Shown here: positions 1 to 8,332 of the stretch, in pieces
Numbering within the stretch: the first letter of the stretch is position 1
Layout of the letters: the number at the start of each line of letters is the position of its first letter
Assembly (NCBI GenBank): GCA_021773565.1
Contig: JAJFJZ010000010.1
Span: 1-64,000 of the forward strand
Origin: Gammaproteobacteria bacterium
GTDB taxonomy: Bacteria > Pseudomonadota > Gammaproteobacteria > Pseudomonadales > Azotimanducaceae
Length of the DNA stretch: 64,000 nucleotides
Direction: 5' to 3'
Translations under genes and position numbers: made by a program
Notes under the pieces: model-generated
Told to the model about the DNA's origin: nothing
Seen by the model: the letters and a program-made list of their open reading frames with translations, nothing else
The model's database searches: none

Positions 1-756
1 ATCGAGCTTGAGATCAGCCGTCCATCAAGATTTGCCTGTTCGGCGGTAGTAGTGGTTGACTACGATATGCCAATGATGAATGGATTGGAGTTTTGCCAAC
101 AAATCAAGGATAAAAAAGTTCAGAGAATACTACTCACGGGAGTTGCCAATGAGCAGGTTGCAATTCAGGCATTTAACGCTGGATTGATTGATCGATTTGT
201 TCGTAAAAATGATGATCACGCTCTTGGCACGATTTTTCGATATATAGATGAGTTACAAAAAAACTATTTCGCGCAAATGGTTGATAAGCTCAACGTTTCA
301 TTCACTATGCAGCCACCTGAACATCTCCAGGACGGTAAGGTTCACGAATTTGTAACCAATATTCTCACCAATCAAACTACCCTGGAATATTATTTGGTTT
401 CAGAACCGATAGGTTACTTATTGGTAAATTCTGGTGGCGGCGTCAAGCGGCTCATCTGGCAAAACTCAGACCACATCCTATCAAATATAGATTATGCGCA
501 GGTACACGGTGCACCTGAAGGGATAGTTGAAGAACTTAAGAATGTAAAATCTTTAGCTTTCTTCTATCAACAATATGATGCTCACAGTGTGGAGTCCTAT
601 CCTTGGGAAGACTTTATTTTCCAAGCACAGCATATCGAAGGCAGCAGTTGGTATGCAGCTTTCGTCGATAATCCCCCGCTTGATATTGAATATGACCCTG
701 GTAGGGCCTCCTACAATAGCTACCTGCGATCACTGGACGACGCAACGTCAAATTAG
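1..756 (+). CDS. Response regulator (REC domain), 5' end outside the window
   Basis: The reading frame is open from base 1, so the gene starts upstream and 251 codons are visible. The first third is a receiver domain. A run of valines leads to the phospho-acceptor Asp (codon 58-60) in DYDMPMMNG, followed by the switch Thr in ILLTG and the conserved Lys in FVRKN. The remaining 150 or so residues carry no DNA-binding, GGDEF, EAL or HD-GYP motif that I recognise, so the output function is unknown. The stop overlaps that of convergent sbcB by four bases. GTG at 52 lies inside the receiver core and is not a credible start. The receiver assignment is firm and the C-terminal role is open. Confidence 0.85.
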   Translation: MELEISRPSRFACSAVVVVDYDMPMMNGLEFCQQIKDKKVQRILLTGVANEQVAIQAFNAGLIDRFVRKNDDHALGTIFRYIDELQKNYFAQMVDKLNVSFTMQPPEHLQDGKVHEFVTNILTNQTTLEYYLVSEPIGYLLVNSGGGVKRLIWQNSDHILSNIDYAQVHGAPEGIVEELKNVKSLAFFYQQYDAHSVESYPWEDFIFQAQHIEGSSWYAAFVDNPPLDIEYDPGRASYNSYLRSLDDATSN

Positions 757-2261
757 CACCGCAAACCCTCTAAGCCCTTAAACCACTCATTTACCTTAAG
801 TCCATGGGAGTTTAATGAATCCAGCAGTTCGCCGGGATTGCCTTGAGCCAATTCCTTTATTTTTGCGCGGTATCCCTTCAACGACAATGCACCTGTGTCA
901 GTCGAATTTCCACCGACTTCTGCATCCAGCTTATCCTTTACATAGCCCAGCCAGTACGCTTTATCATCCTCACCCAGCGCATTAAAATCCCGACGCGCCC
1001 TTAGATGTATAAGAAGCTTTGCCATTCTTTTATCACTAAACCGGATACTGGTCAGAGCTGCATCGGTATCACCGTGCTGCGACTTCTCATCCTCCAAAAT
1101 ATCCCATACCCGGCTGCAATTGGCTTTGTCCTGGTTATTTAGAAAACCACCTTCATAAAGCAGTGCCTCTACATCGTTTTCGGGGGCAAATTTTCTGTCC
1201 CTGTAAACTTCTGCGATCTTTTCCTTTAGCGCAGGTTGGCTTTGTATGTGCTGACGAAGCTGCTCTGCTGCTTCCATATCTATTTCAAGGCGTTCCTGGT
1301 CTTCTTCGCGCATCACAGTGGCCGGTGCAATAAAGGGACAGCGATTAACCTTTATTTCCTTAAGTCCCGGTCGCGCCCCTTCATGGCGGGTAAATAGCAG
1401 TGTCCTCAGCTCATCAACATTTGCACGCTCCAGCATTTCGATATCGCTGTTTAAATCCAGCACCACCACCGAGTTGGCGTCGCCACCCGCACAGATACTC
1501 ATCACCGGGGCAATCGAATGGTGCACGCGAGAATACATTCCAGAAACATGCATATGTACTTTCTCGCCAAAGGGTTGCAACATTTCAAGCACAGCGCGTT
1601 TATTGCGCAGGCCCAAATAGTATTCAAACAGTTTTGGCTGGTGTTGCTTAATCAATTGTGCAAGTTGAATAGTCGCACGCACATCCGACAGGGCTTCATG
1701 TGCGCTGGAATGTTCCAGATTGTTGGCAACAGATAATTTCTCAAGGCGAAAACTGTTCACGGTCTCACCCGTTTTCGCATCCTCCGCACTGGGCCAGCTA
1801 ATGCCCCGGGGCCTGAGTGCTGCAGTTGCGCGTACCAGATCAATAATGTCCCAGCGGCTGTTCCTGTTTTGCCATTCGCGCGCATAGGGATCCAGAAAAT
1901 TTCGGTAAAAAGTATAGCGGATAAACTCATCATCAAACCGCAGGCTGTTATAACCGGCCACACAGGTTTGCGGGATGGAAAAGGCTTTATGGATCGCATC
2001 GACCCCTGCTATTTCCTCCACGCCCTTCTCATTAACGAGTTGTGGTGTGAGGCCCGTTACCAGGCAGGCCCCGGGGTCGGGTAATACGTCCATGGGCAGC
2101 TTGATGAAGAAGCTGCTCTGATCTCCCACTTCGTTCAGGTTTTCATCCGTACGAATGGCGGCAAACTGAATAATACGATCCCACTTGGGCTGTGTACCTG
2201 TGGTTTCCAGGTCATACCAGTAAAAAGAAGCTTTGCGTCCTTTGTTACCATCCCAGCTCAT
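753..2261 (-). CDS. sbcB: Exodeoxyribonuclease I
   Basis: Exonuclease I degrades single-stranded DNA 3' to 5' in recombination and mismatch repair. The 502-residue product is close to the usual 475-500. DEDDh-type catalytic residues are visible: Asp17 and Glu19 in YDLETTG, an Asp pair in RFDDEF (about residue 110), and His188 with Asp193 in AHEALSD. The C-terminal half matches the SH3-like and helical extension expected of ExoI. I chose ATG at 2261; a GTG two codons upstream (2267) is in frame and equally possible. It stands alone, convergent with the response-regulator gene and divergent from the transporter gene. Family assignment is firm. Confidence 0.95.
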   Translation of the reverse strand: MSWDGNKGRKASFYWYDLETTGTQPKWDRIIQFAAIRTDENLNEVGDQSSFFIKLPMDVLPDPGACLVTGLTPQLVNEKGVEEIAGVDAIHKAFSIPQTCVAGYNSLRFDDEFIRYTFYRNFLDPYAREWQNRNSRWDIIDLVRATAALRPRGISWPSAEDAKTGETVNSFRLEKLSVANNLEHSSAHEALSDVRATIQLAQLIKQHQPKLFEYYLGLRNKRAVLEMLQPFGEKVHMHVSGMYSRVHHSIAPVMSICAGGDANSVVVLDLNSDIEMLERANVDELRTLLFTRHEGARPGLKEIKVNRCPFIAPATVMREEDQERLEIDMEAAEQLRQHIQSQPALKEKIAEVYRDRKFAPENDVEALLYEGGFLNNQDKANCSRVWDILEDEKSQHGDTDAALTSIRFSDKRMAKLLIHLRARRDFNALGEDDKAYWLGYVKDKLDAEVGGNSTDTGALSLKGYRAKIKELAQGNPGELLDSLNSHGLKVNEWFKGLEGLRC

Positions 2262-2367
2262 CTGCACTGACCCCTACCCTTTTGCTGCGTTCTAATTGTA
2301 CACCCTGTGTGCCCATCCCGGGTTTGTGGAGTTGCTTTTAACGCGCAGCATTGGCAACCTCTGTTTG

Positions 2368-3774
2368 ATGAGTTCAGAAAAAAATAATACTGCGGACGCA
2401 TCCCGGGTGAAGTTTGCAGCCCTGTTGCTTGGCCCGATTCTGGCGCTTTTGTTGTTCTGGGTTCTGGAGCAGTTGGGCCTTGGCACTGCCATCGCCACTA
2501 CCGCCGCTGTAACGCTGTTGTGTGTTGCCTGGTGGGTATTCGAGCCGGTACCCATACCGGTTACTTCCTTGTTGCCGCTGACCCTTTTGCCGCTGTTTGG
2601 TGTGATAACACAAAAAGAGGCCTCCGAAGCCTATGGACATTCCCTCGTATTACTGCTTTTGGGTGGGTTTCTTTTATCTACCGCCATGGAAAGCAGTGGT
2701 GCCCATCGACGCATTGCCCTGGGTATGGTGCGCTTGTTTGGCGGTTCGAGCAGCAGGCGGCTGGTATTTGGTTTTATGGCAGCGGCGGCTGCCTTAAGCA
2801 TGTGGATATCCAACACTGCCACCACGCTGATGTTGCTGCCGGTAGCATTGGCGGTGTTAAGCAAGTCGGATGATGAGGAGCTTCCTGTACCACTGCTACT
2901 GGGTATTGCTTTTGCTGCGAATCTGGGCGGAATAGGCACCCCGATCGGCACACCACCCAATATTCTTTTTATGGCCATTTATAGTGAAACTACCGGACAG
3001 GAGGTCAGTTTTCTTACCTGGATGAGCTGGGGAATTCCGGTAATTCTGCTTTTCCTGCCATTGATGGCACTCTGGCTAACGCGAAACCTCAGCCACTCCG
3101 GTCACATAGATTTACCCGCCGTAGGGGCATGGAGTTCTGAAGAAAAACGCGTGCTGCTGGTATTTTTATGCACTGCGATTCTGTGGATTACCCGCAACTC
3201 ACCTTTTGGTGGCTGGACAGCGCTGAGCGGGGTCAGTTATAGCAACGATGCAATCGTTGCCCTGCTGGCGGTCGTGGCCATGTTTATTATTCCCAATGGT
3301 AAAGGCAGTACACTACTTACCTGGAAAACCGCAGTTAAAATTCCCTGGGGCGTGCTTATTTTGTTCGGCGGCGGAATCGCCATTGCCACCGCTTTTGGAA
3401 CATCGGGGCTCAGCGCAATTATCGGTGAAGCATTGGGCGCACTGGCTACCCTGCACAACCTTATAATTATTCTTATGGTTTGTTTAACAGTAACTTTTCT
3501 TACCGAGGCTACCAGCAATACCGCCACCACGGCACTTTTGATGCCACTGCTGGCAGCAACCGCGATCGGTGCTGCCATTGACCCGCGCTTGCTCATGGTA
3601 CCCGCTGCCATGAGTGCCAGTTGTGCCTTTATGTTACCCGTCGCCACCGCGCCTAATGCTATTGTTTTTGGTACCAGCCGTGTCCCCGTAAAAACTATGG
3701 TACGTGAAGGTGTTGCATTGAATATTGTTGGTGCCTTGTCTATTACCAGCGTCTGCTATTATTTTTTCGCCTAG
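2368..3774 (+). CDS. DASS/SLC13-family sodium:dicarboxylate-type transporter
   Basis: A 468-residue multi-pass inner-membrane protein of the divalent anion:sodium symporter family. Both clamshell signature regions are present: SNTATT with downstream GTPIGTPPN, and the repeat TSNTATT with ATAPNAIVFG near the C-terminus. These SNT motifs bind sodium and substrate in family members. The substrate (C4-dicarboxylate, citrate or sulfate) cannot be read from the sequence. ATG at 2368 is preferred because the 24 residues upstream in the same frame are not transporter-like. The last 141 bases overlap the tail of the convergent aminopeptidase gene, and the transporter side of that overlap is the conserved one. 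Confidence 0.9.
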   Translation: MSSEKNNTADASRVKFAALLLGPILALLLFWVLEQLGLGTAIATTAAVTLLCVAWWVFEPVPIPVTSLLPLTLLPLFGVITQKEASEAYGHSLVLLLLGGFLLSTAMESSGAHRRIALGMVRLFGGSSSRRLVFGFMAAAAALSMWISNTATTLMLLPVALAVLSKSDDEELPVPLLLGIAFAANLGGIGTPIGTPPNILFMAIYSETTGQEVSFLTWMSWGIPVILLFLPLMALWLTRNLSHSGHIDLPAVGAWSSEEKRVLLVFLCTAILWITRNSPFGGWTALSGVSYSNDAIVALLAVVAMFIIPNGKGSTLLTWKTAVKIPWGVLILFGGGIAIATAFGTSGLSAIIGEALGALATLHNLIIILMVCLTVTFLTEATSNTATTALLMPLLAATAIGAAIDPRLLMVPAAMSASCAFMLPVATAPNAIVFGTSRVPVKTMVREGVALNIVGALSITSVCYYFFA

Positions 3775-4848
3775 ATTTTGACGCGGTGTGGATGCCTGAT
3801 CCAAAAGCGCCGTGATGCGCTCATTTCTTTGTGCCTGGGGTAACGAGGCGATGCTTTGAGCCAACGCAAAAAATTCGGGCCAATCAACTGCCTGCCTGAA
3901 CAGTTCTGCAAAGGCTTCGATCTTTTCATTATAGGCTGCAAGGGAAACTAGCCTTGCATTGTTAACAGGTACAGAAAAATATGCATCATATGCGTTCTTT
4001 CCGAACTGGCCGCTATGACTCTGGTAACAGCGTTTGATTTCGTTCATCAATCGCGCTTTAAGCATTCTTTTGGCAAACTCCGGGATGTTTTGTGCATACA
4101 AAGATTTTAACTCGTTTTTCCAATCCAGCAGATAGGCATTAAAGTGTGCGGTCTGCGCTTGTCGGGTTTCCCACAATCTTAACTCATCAGTTTTTGCATG
4201 AAGTGCAAGATATTCGCGTACCCCTTCCTGTTCCACAAAGGTAGCAAACGCCTCGCTATAGCTGCTATCCCCTGAAACATAAAGTTTGCTATGGGCAAGC
4301 TCGTGAAACAACAAACCGGCAAGGTTTGGTTCAGGCCAATGTAAATACGTAGATAGTAGCGGATCATTAAACCAGCCCAGTGTGCTGTATGCAGGTACGC
4401 CACCAACATAAACATCCATATTGCGATGACGCAGAGTCTCGGCAAATTTTTGGGCCTTTAGCCTGGTAAAATATCCCTTATAGGAAACACAGCCCGCTAT
4501 TGGAAAGCACCATTGCTCGGGCTCTACCGAGAACTCGTCTGCGGCCACAACATTCCACAATACAAAGTCCCCCTGTACCTGCACATATTTTTTGTAACGC
4601 CCACCAACAGGAAGCCCTATATGCTTTTCAGCAAAGCCCAGAATCTGTGCAACCTTGGCCATGTTCGCTGCCAGTAGAGGCGTATTTTGTGCTTCAATAT
4701 CCGCTACTGGTCGTTGGGCAAAAATTAGCCTCGCTTGCCCTATAGCCGCCTGAGAATAGTACATACTCTGGGCACAACTCATGGATGACAGCACTATTAC
4801 AAGCCAACAAATTATCCTAACTGGGCTGATGTAAGGGGTAGCTCTCAT
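3634..4848 (-). CDS. Putative lipoprotein aminopeptidase (COG4324 type)
   Basis: The product is 404 residues. An N-terminal hydrophobic segment ends in SMSC, a plausible lipobox with Cys25, so it is probably a periplasm-facing lipoprotein. The zinc-metallopeptidase motif HELAH lies at about residues 182-186, followed by SYSEAFATFVE, which supplies a third-ligand Glu, as in the predicted aminopeptidases of COG4324. ATG at 4848 places the signal peptide at the N-terminus; longer versions upstream do not. The final 46 residues are polar, look unlike a peptidase and run antisense into the transporter's conserved 3' end, suggesting that an ancestral stop was lost. Substrate is unknown. Confidence 0.8.
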   Translation of the reverse strand: MRATPYISPVRIICWLVIVLSSMSCAQSMYYSQAAIGQARLIFAQRPVADIEAQNTPLLAANMAKVAQILGFAEKHIGLPVGGRYKKYVQVQGDFVLWNVVAADEFSVEPEQWCFPIAGCVSYKGYFTRLKAQKFAETLRHRNMDVYVGGVPAYSTLGWFNDPLLSTYLHWPEPNLAGLLFHELAHSKLYVSGDSSYSEAFATFVEQEGVREYLALHAKTDELRLWETRQAQTAHFNAYLLDWKNELKSLYAQNIPEFAKRMLKARLMNEIKRCYQSHSGQFGKNAYDAYFSVPVNNARLVSLAAYNEKIEAFAELFRQAVDWPEFFALAQSIASLPQAQRNERITALLDQASTPRQNLGEKIIADAGNRQGTNNIQCNTFTYHSFYGDTAGTKNNSIRRGGDG

Positions 4849-4909
4849 GTACACTTCCAGTCTGTAAAACAGGGTTTCAAGCACCCAAGATATCACGGGG
4901 ATCACACGA

Positions 4910-5845
4910 GTGACCGCAGAAAAAAACTACCTTAAAGGCTTGTTTGCGTTGATTTTAATCGTGCTGAATACCCTTGTATGGTTTGTGATGATGGCAATAC
5001 TGGGACTATTGAAGTTTATGTTGCCATTCAACCGGGTGCGTGACCATCTGGATGCCGGCCTGGACTTTACACTCAACGGATGGGTAGGAATGGTGAAGCA
5101 CATGGCCACCCTGCTCAACATCTGTAAAATTGAGGTGACAGGTGTTGAACAGGAACTGTTGGACGAATTACACTGGTACGTCATCGTATGCAACCATCAA
5201 TCGTGGGCTGACATACTGATATTGCAGAATATATTCTGGCGGAAGATCCCACCACTGAAGTTTTTCACCAAAAAACAGCTACTCTATGTACCTTTTCTGG
5301 GCACCGCGATGTGGATACAGGATTTTCCATATGTGCACAGGCACAGTGCAAAAAAACTTGCAGCCCATCCGGAACTCGCAACACGCGATAAGGAAAATAC
5401 CCGCAAGGCCTGTGAAAAGTTTGGTAAGCGCCCAACATCGGTTTTAAACTTTTTGGAGGGCACGCGTTTTACCCCGCCTAAACACGTCAGGTTTAAGTCT
5501 ACCTACAATCACTTGCTAAACCCGAAACTCGGGGGTTTCGGTGTGCTCGCAGAGCATTTAGGCCACAAGGTTGATAAAATTATTGATGTTACTATTCTTT
5601 ACCCGCCTTGCCCGCCGAGGGCGCCCGGTTTTTTTGATTACCTGACGGGCCAGTGCAAATCCGTTAAGGTAGAAATTTCCTGCCATGATCTACCTGCATC
5701 TCTGGTAAACGCTAATTTTGGTGAATCTGAAGCGCTTCGCGCTGAACTAAAACAATGGATAAATGCACAATGGCAACGAAAGGACGAAAGATTAATCGCA
5801 CACTATGCACAATCTCGATCCGTACCCGCGCAGGTGACTTCCTAA
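4910..5845 (+). CDS. Lysophospholipid-type acyltransferase (YihG/PlsC-like)
   Basis: A 311-residue membrane-associated acyltransferase of the PlsC superfamily. Two N-terminal hydrophobic segments precede the catalytic motif HQSWAD (His96, Asp101). FTKKQLLYVPFLG is the second motif and FLEGTRFT (Glu183) the third, which binds the glycerophosphate-like acceptor in the family. The closest E. coli relative by pattern is YihG. It starts with GTG, is divergent from the aminopeptidase gene and ends four bases before gspA. It presumably transfers an acyl group to a lysophospholipid; substrate preference cannot be read. Confidence 0.87.
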   Translation: MTAEKNYLKGLFALILIVLNTLVWFVMMAILGLLKFMLPFNRVRDHLDAGLDFTLNGWVGMVKHMATLLNICKIEVTGVEQELLDELHWYVIVCNHQSWADILILQNIFWRKIPPLKFFTKKQLLYVPFLGTAMWIQDFPYVHRHSAKKLAAHPELATRDKENTRKACEKFGKRPTSVLNFLEGTRFTPPKHVRFKSTYNHLLNPKLGGFGVLAEHLGHKVDKIIDVTILYPPCPPRAPGFFDYLTGQCKSVKVEISCHDLPASLVNANFGESEALRAELKQWINAQWQRKDERLIAHYAQSRSVPAQVTS

Positions 5846-5848
5846 AAG

Positions 5849-7693
5849 ATGTATAACGACTATTTCAGTTTTCACCGTACGCCATTTTCAATCGCACCTG
5901 ATCCCGATTTTTTGTACCTGAGTGAAAAGCACCGCGACGCACTGGCGCATCTTGTATATGGCCTGCAAACCGACGGGGGCTTTGTTCTACTTACCGGAGA
6001 AGTTGGCACCGGGAAGACCACGCTTTTACGCAGCCTGCTCAATCAGGTACCTGACAATCTGGATATCGCCTTTATTCTCAACCCAAAACTCACTGTTAAG
6101 GAGTTACTGGAAACCCTGTGTGAAGAGCTGGGAATTCCAATTAACCGGGATGAGATACTGGGAGTAAAACAATACATCGATCGACTGAACAGACAGCTTC
6201 TTAAAACCCATGCGATGGGGCGCAGTACCGTACTAATTATTGATGAAGCACAGAATCTTTCACCAGCTGTCCTGGAACAGGTGCGCTTGTTGACCAATCT
6301 GGAGACTAACGAAAAGAAACTGCTGCGCATTATTCTAATTGGCCAACCTGAACTTGGCGAAATATTGCATAGGGAAGATCTGCGACAATTAGCACAACGT
6401 ATTACCGCCCGCTTTCATTTGTCTGCGCTGGATGCCGACGATACCTATGAATATATTTGCCATCGGCTGCGTAAATCCGGAGGTTCACCCAATACTTTTA
6501 GCAAACGCGCGACACGTCGCGTACACAGGTTGGCCAAAGGCATTCCGCGCCTGATAAATATAATATCGGATCGCGCGCTCCTGGGAGCATATGTGGAAGC
6601 AAGCCATCAGGTAACCGCGCGCATTGTTTCCAATGCCGCAAAGGAAGTTAAAGGCCCATCCCGGCAACTGCTCGGCAAGAGCGTGACCGCTATGTTGCTG
6701 GTCGGCATTCTGGCCGCACTCTGGTACTTGCAACTACCAGACTCCGGTGCAAGCACTCATCTGGTAGAGCCTTCAGCCAATAGAGAGCCTTCAGCTCCTC
6801 TTGATATAGAGCCTTCAGCCAATAGAGAGCCTTCAGCAAAGCCTTTAGCGAGTAGAAAGCAAGAGCCCTCAGCGAGTAAAGAGCCTTCAGCCGTTCAGGA
6901 AACAGAAACTTCAATCGGTGCAGGGGAAACCACTTTACCCGGCATTGAAAGTTTGACAGCCGCACCGCCGCTTCCACAGACCAACACATTAGCTATTGCA
7001 GACTCACCTGCAGATTCAGGGCAACAGATATCAACAACAAGCAGCTTTGTTTCGGGTTTATCTCCCGCTTCATCAACAATCGAACGCCCAAAGAACGTTT
7101 CACGATTCCAGTTACACCGGGAAGCCTTCGCAGTTTTGTTTGATCACTGGAACTTACCCATTGGAGACACGCCGGAGATCCCCTGTAATTTTGCACCTAG
7201 TGTGGGTTTGCAATGCCTGCGCCGCAGCGCTGAATGGACAGACATAGTTTCTCTAAACCGCCCCTTTATGATCGAACTGATCGACTCCGATCAGGAGCTT
7301 TTTTATACCGCCATTACCGAACTGTCGGCAGAACAGCTGGTTTACGAAATGGATGGGCGACGTTGGCAGGCTCCTGCACATTTGCCGCCTGAAAACTGGA
7401 ACGGTTTTTATATCCTGCTGTGGCAAATGCCACCCAACTACCGGGGTGTAATACAGCAGGGAAGTGAGGGACCCGCGGTCGGCTTTCTACGGCATAACCT
7501 GGCCTACCTGTTGCAACGGGACATCCCCCAAAATGCTGCAGGGGATGTGTTTGATTTGCCGCTAAAAACGGCCCTCGTAGACTTTCAAAGGCAAAACCAG
7601 CTCAGACCAGACGGTGCCGCGGGTGCACTAACGTGGATCATATTAAATACCCAAATTCGGGCATCTGTTCCCTTTCTCGGAGGCATAGACTAG
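5849..7693 (+). CDS. gspA: GspA/ExeA-type AAA ATPase with peptidoglycan-binding domain
   Basis: GspA (ExeA) pairs with GspB to help insert the type II secretin through peptidoglycan in Aeromonas and Vibrio. The 614-residue product has an N-terminal AAA domain with Walker A GEVGTGKT (residues 50-57) and Walker B LIIDEAQ (Asp132-Glu133). A single membrane segment follows at about residues 278-295. A periplasmic linker with EPSA repeats spans residues 307-348, and a PG_binding_1-like domain sits at the end (LKTALVDFQRQN, RPDGAAG). It lies directly upstream of gspB, two bases apart, so they are an operon. No other gsp genes are in this window. The EPSA block differs from anything I know in the family and is listed separately. 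Confidence 0.92.
   Translation: MYNDYFSFHRTPFSIAPDPDFLYLSEKHRDALAHLVYGLQTDGGFVLLTGEVGTGKTTLLRSLLNQVPDNLDIAFILNPKLTVKELLETLCEELGIPINRDEILGVKQYIDRLNRQLLKTHAMGRSTVLIIDEAQNLSPAVLEQVRLLTNLETNEKKLLRIILIGQPELGEILHREDLRQLAQRITARFHLSALDADDTYEYICHRLRKSGGSPNTFSKRATRRVHRLAKGIPRLINIISDRALLGAYVEASHQVTARIVSNAAKEVKGPSRQLLGKSVTAMLLVGILAALWYLQLPDSGASTHLVEPSANREPSAPLDIEPSANREPSAKPLASRKQEPSASKEPSAVQETETSIGAGETTLPGIESLTAAPPLPQTNTLAIADSPADSGQQISTTSSFVSGLSPASSTIERPKNVSRFQLHREAFAVLFDHWNLPIGDTPEIPCNFAPSVGLQCLRRSAEWTDIVSLNRPFMIELIDSDQELFYTAITELSAEQLVYEMDGRRWQAPAHLPPENWNGFYILLWQMPPNYRGVIQQGSEGPAVGFLRHNLAYLLQRDIPQNAAGDVFDLPLKTALVDFQRQNQLRPDGAAGALTWIILNTQIRASVPFLGGID
6767..6891 (+). repeat. In-frame short repeat in gspA encoding EPSA
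   Basis: Six exact or near-exact copies of GAGCCTTCAGC start at 6767, 6785, 6809, 6827, 6863 (with C for the sixth base, T) and 6881. A degenerate copy starts at 6839. Spacings are 18, 24, 18, 12, 24 and 18 bases, all multiples of six, so every copy is read as Glu-Pro-Ser-Ala. Intervening residues are short polar linkers (NR, PLDI, SK). The same 11-mer, including the T/C variant, forms the core of the tandem repeat between groES and groEL. Confidence 0.9.
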
Positions 7694-7695
7694 TT

Positions 7696-8331
7696 ATGTC
7701 CTACATACTGGATGCTCTAAAGAAATCTGAGTCAGAACGAAAACAAAATGATGGCATGTCACTGCTCAACTATCCCGATCAGAAACAGATAGCCGGTGTT
7801 CCGGTTTGGTTAATCGTGGTAGTTACCGTGGTGGTGAATGTTTCTGCGCTGGTGATATGGACTTACTGGCCAAATTCACCTGGGGAACCACTTATACAGC
7901 ATGAGACACAGGTTGCCGCCCCAGCCCTGCAAACGGATCCAAAGAAAAACCAGGACGCAGCGCCTGAATCTGCCAGTGTGCAAGATCCCGTTCCGGATCG
8001 TAAAAGTATTCCCGAAAATAGTTCGGTAGACGGACCAATTTTACAACCAGCCAATGCGCCCTCAAACCAGAACTATGCGGATACCGTGTTACCGTTTGCA
8101 GCCTTGGACAAGGCAGGGCGGGATGCATTTCCACAGGTCGAATTTTCCACCCACGTGTATTCAGAAGATCCGCAATTTAGAGTACTTATAGCCAATGGCC
8201 TGCGTCTTACAGAAGGAGAAATGTTGAGCGATACAACCAGGCTGGTCACCATTAGCGAAAACGGCGCAGTGTTTTTGTATAACAATCGGCTGGTGGAAAT
8301 TCCGGTACTGCAGGACTGGCGGATAGAATAG
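7696..8331 (+). CDS. gspB: General secretion pathway protein B
   Basis: GspB is the partner of GspA in secretin assembly. The 211-residue product begins with the typical MSYILDALKKSE amphipathic start. It has one membrane segment at about residues 35-58, a low-complexity Pro/Gln/Ala linker and a C-terminal T2SSB domain (FSTHVYSEDP through IPVLQDWRIE). ATG at 7696 follows the gspA stop by two bases; longer in-frame starts lie inside gspA. The stop is one base from the stop of the convergent HD-GYP gene. The domain pattern and the pairing with gspA make the call firm. Confidence 0.92.
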   Translation: MSYILDALKKSESERKQNDGMSLLNYPDQKQIAGVPVWLIVVVTVVVNVSALVIWTYWPNSPGEPLIQHETQVAAPALQTDPKKNQDAAPESASVQDPVPDRKSIPENSSVDGPILQPANAPSNQNYADTVLPFAALDKAGRDAFPQVEFSTHVYSEDPQFRVLIANGLRLTEGEMLSDTTRLVTISENGAVFLYNNRLVEIPVLQDWRIE

Positions 8332-8332
8332 A

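Noticed and set aside
6690-6989. Minus-strand open frame over the gspA repeat, reading LKAL repeats
   Set aside because: It arises from the repetitive sense sequence of gspA, has no ribosome-binding site and no homology that I recognise.
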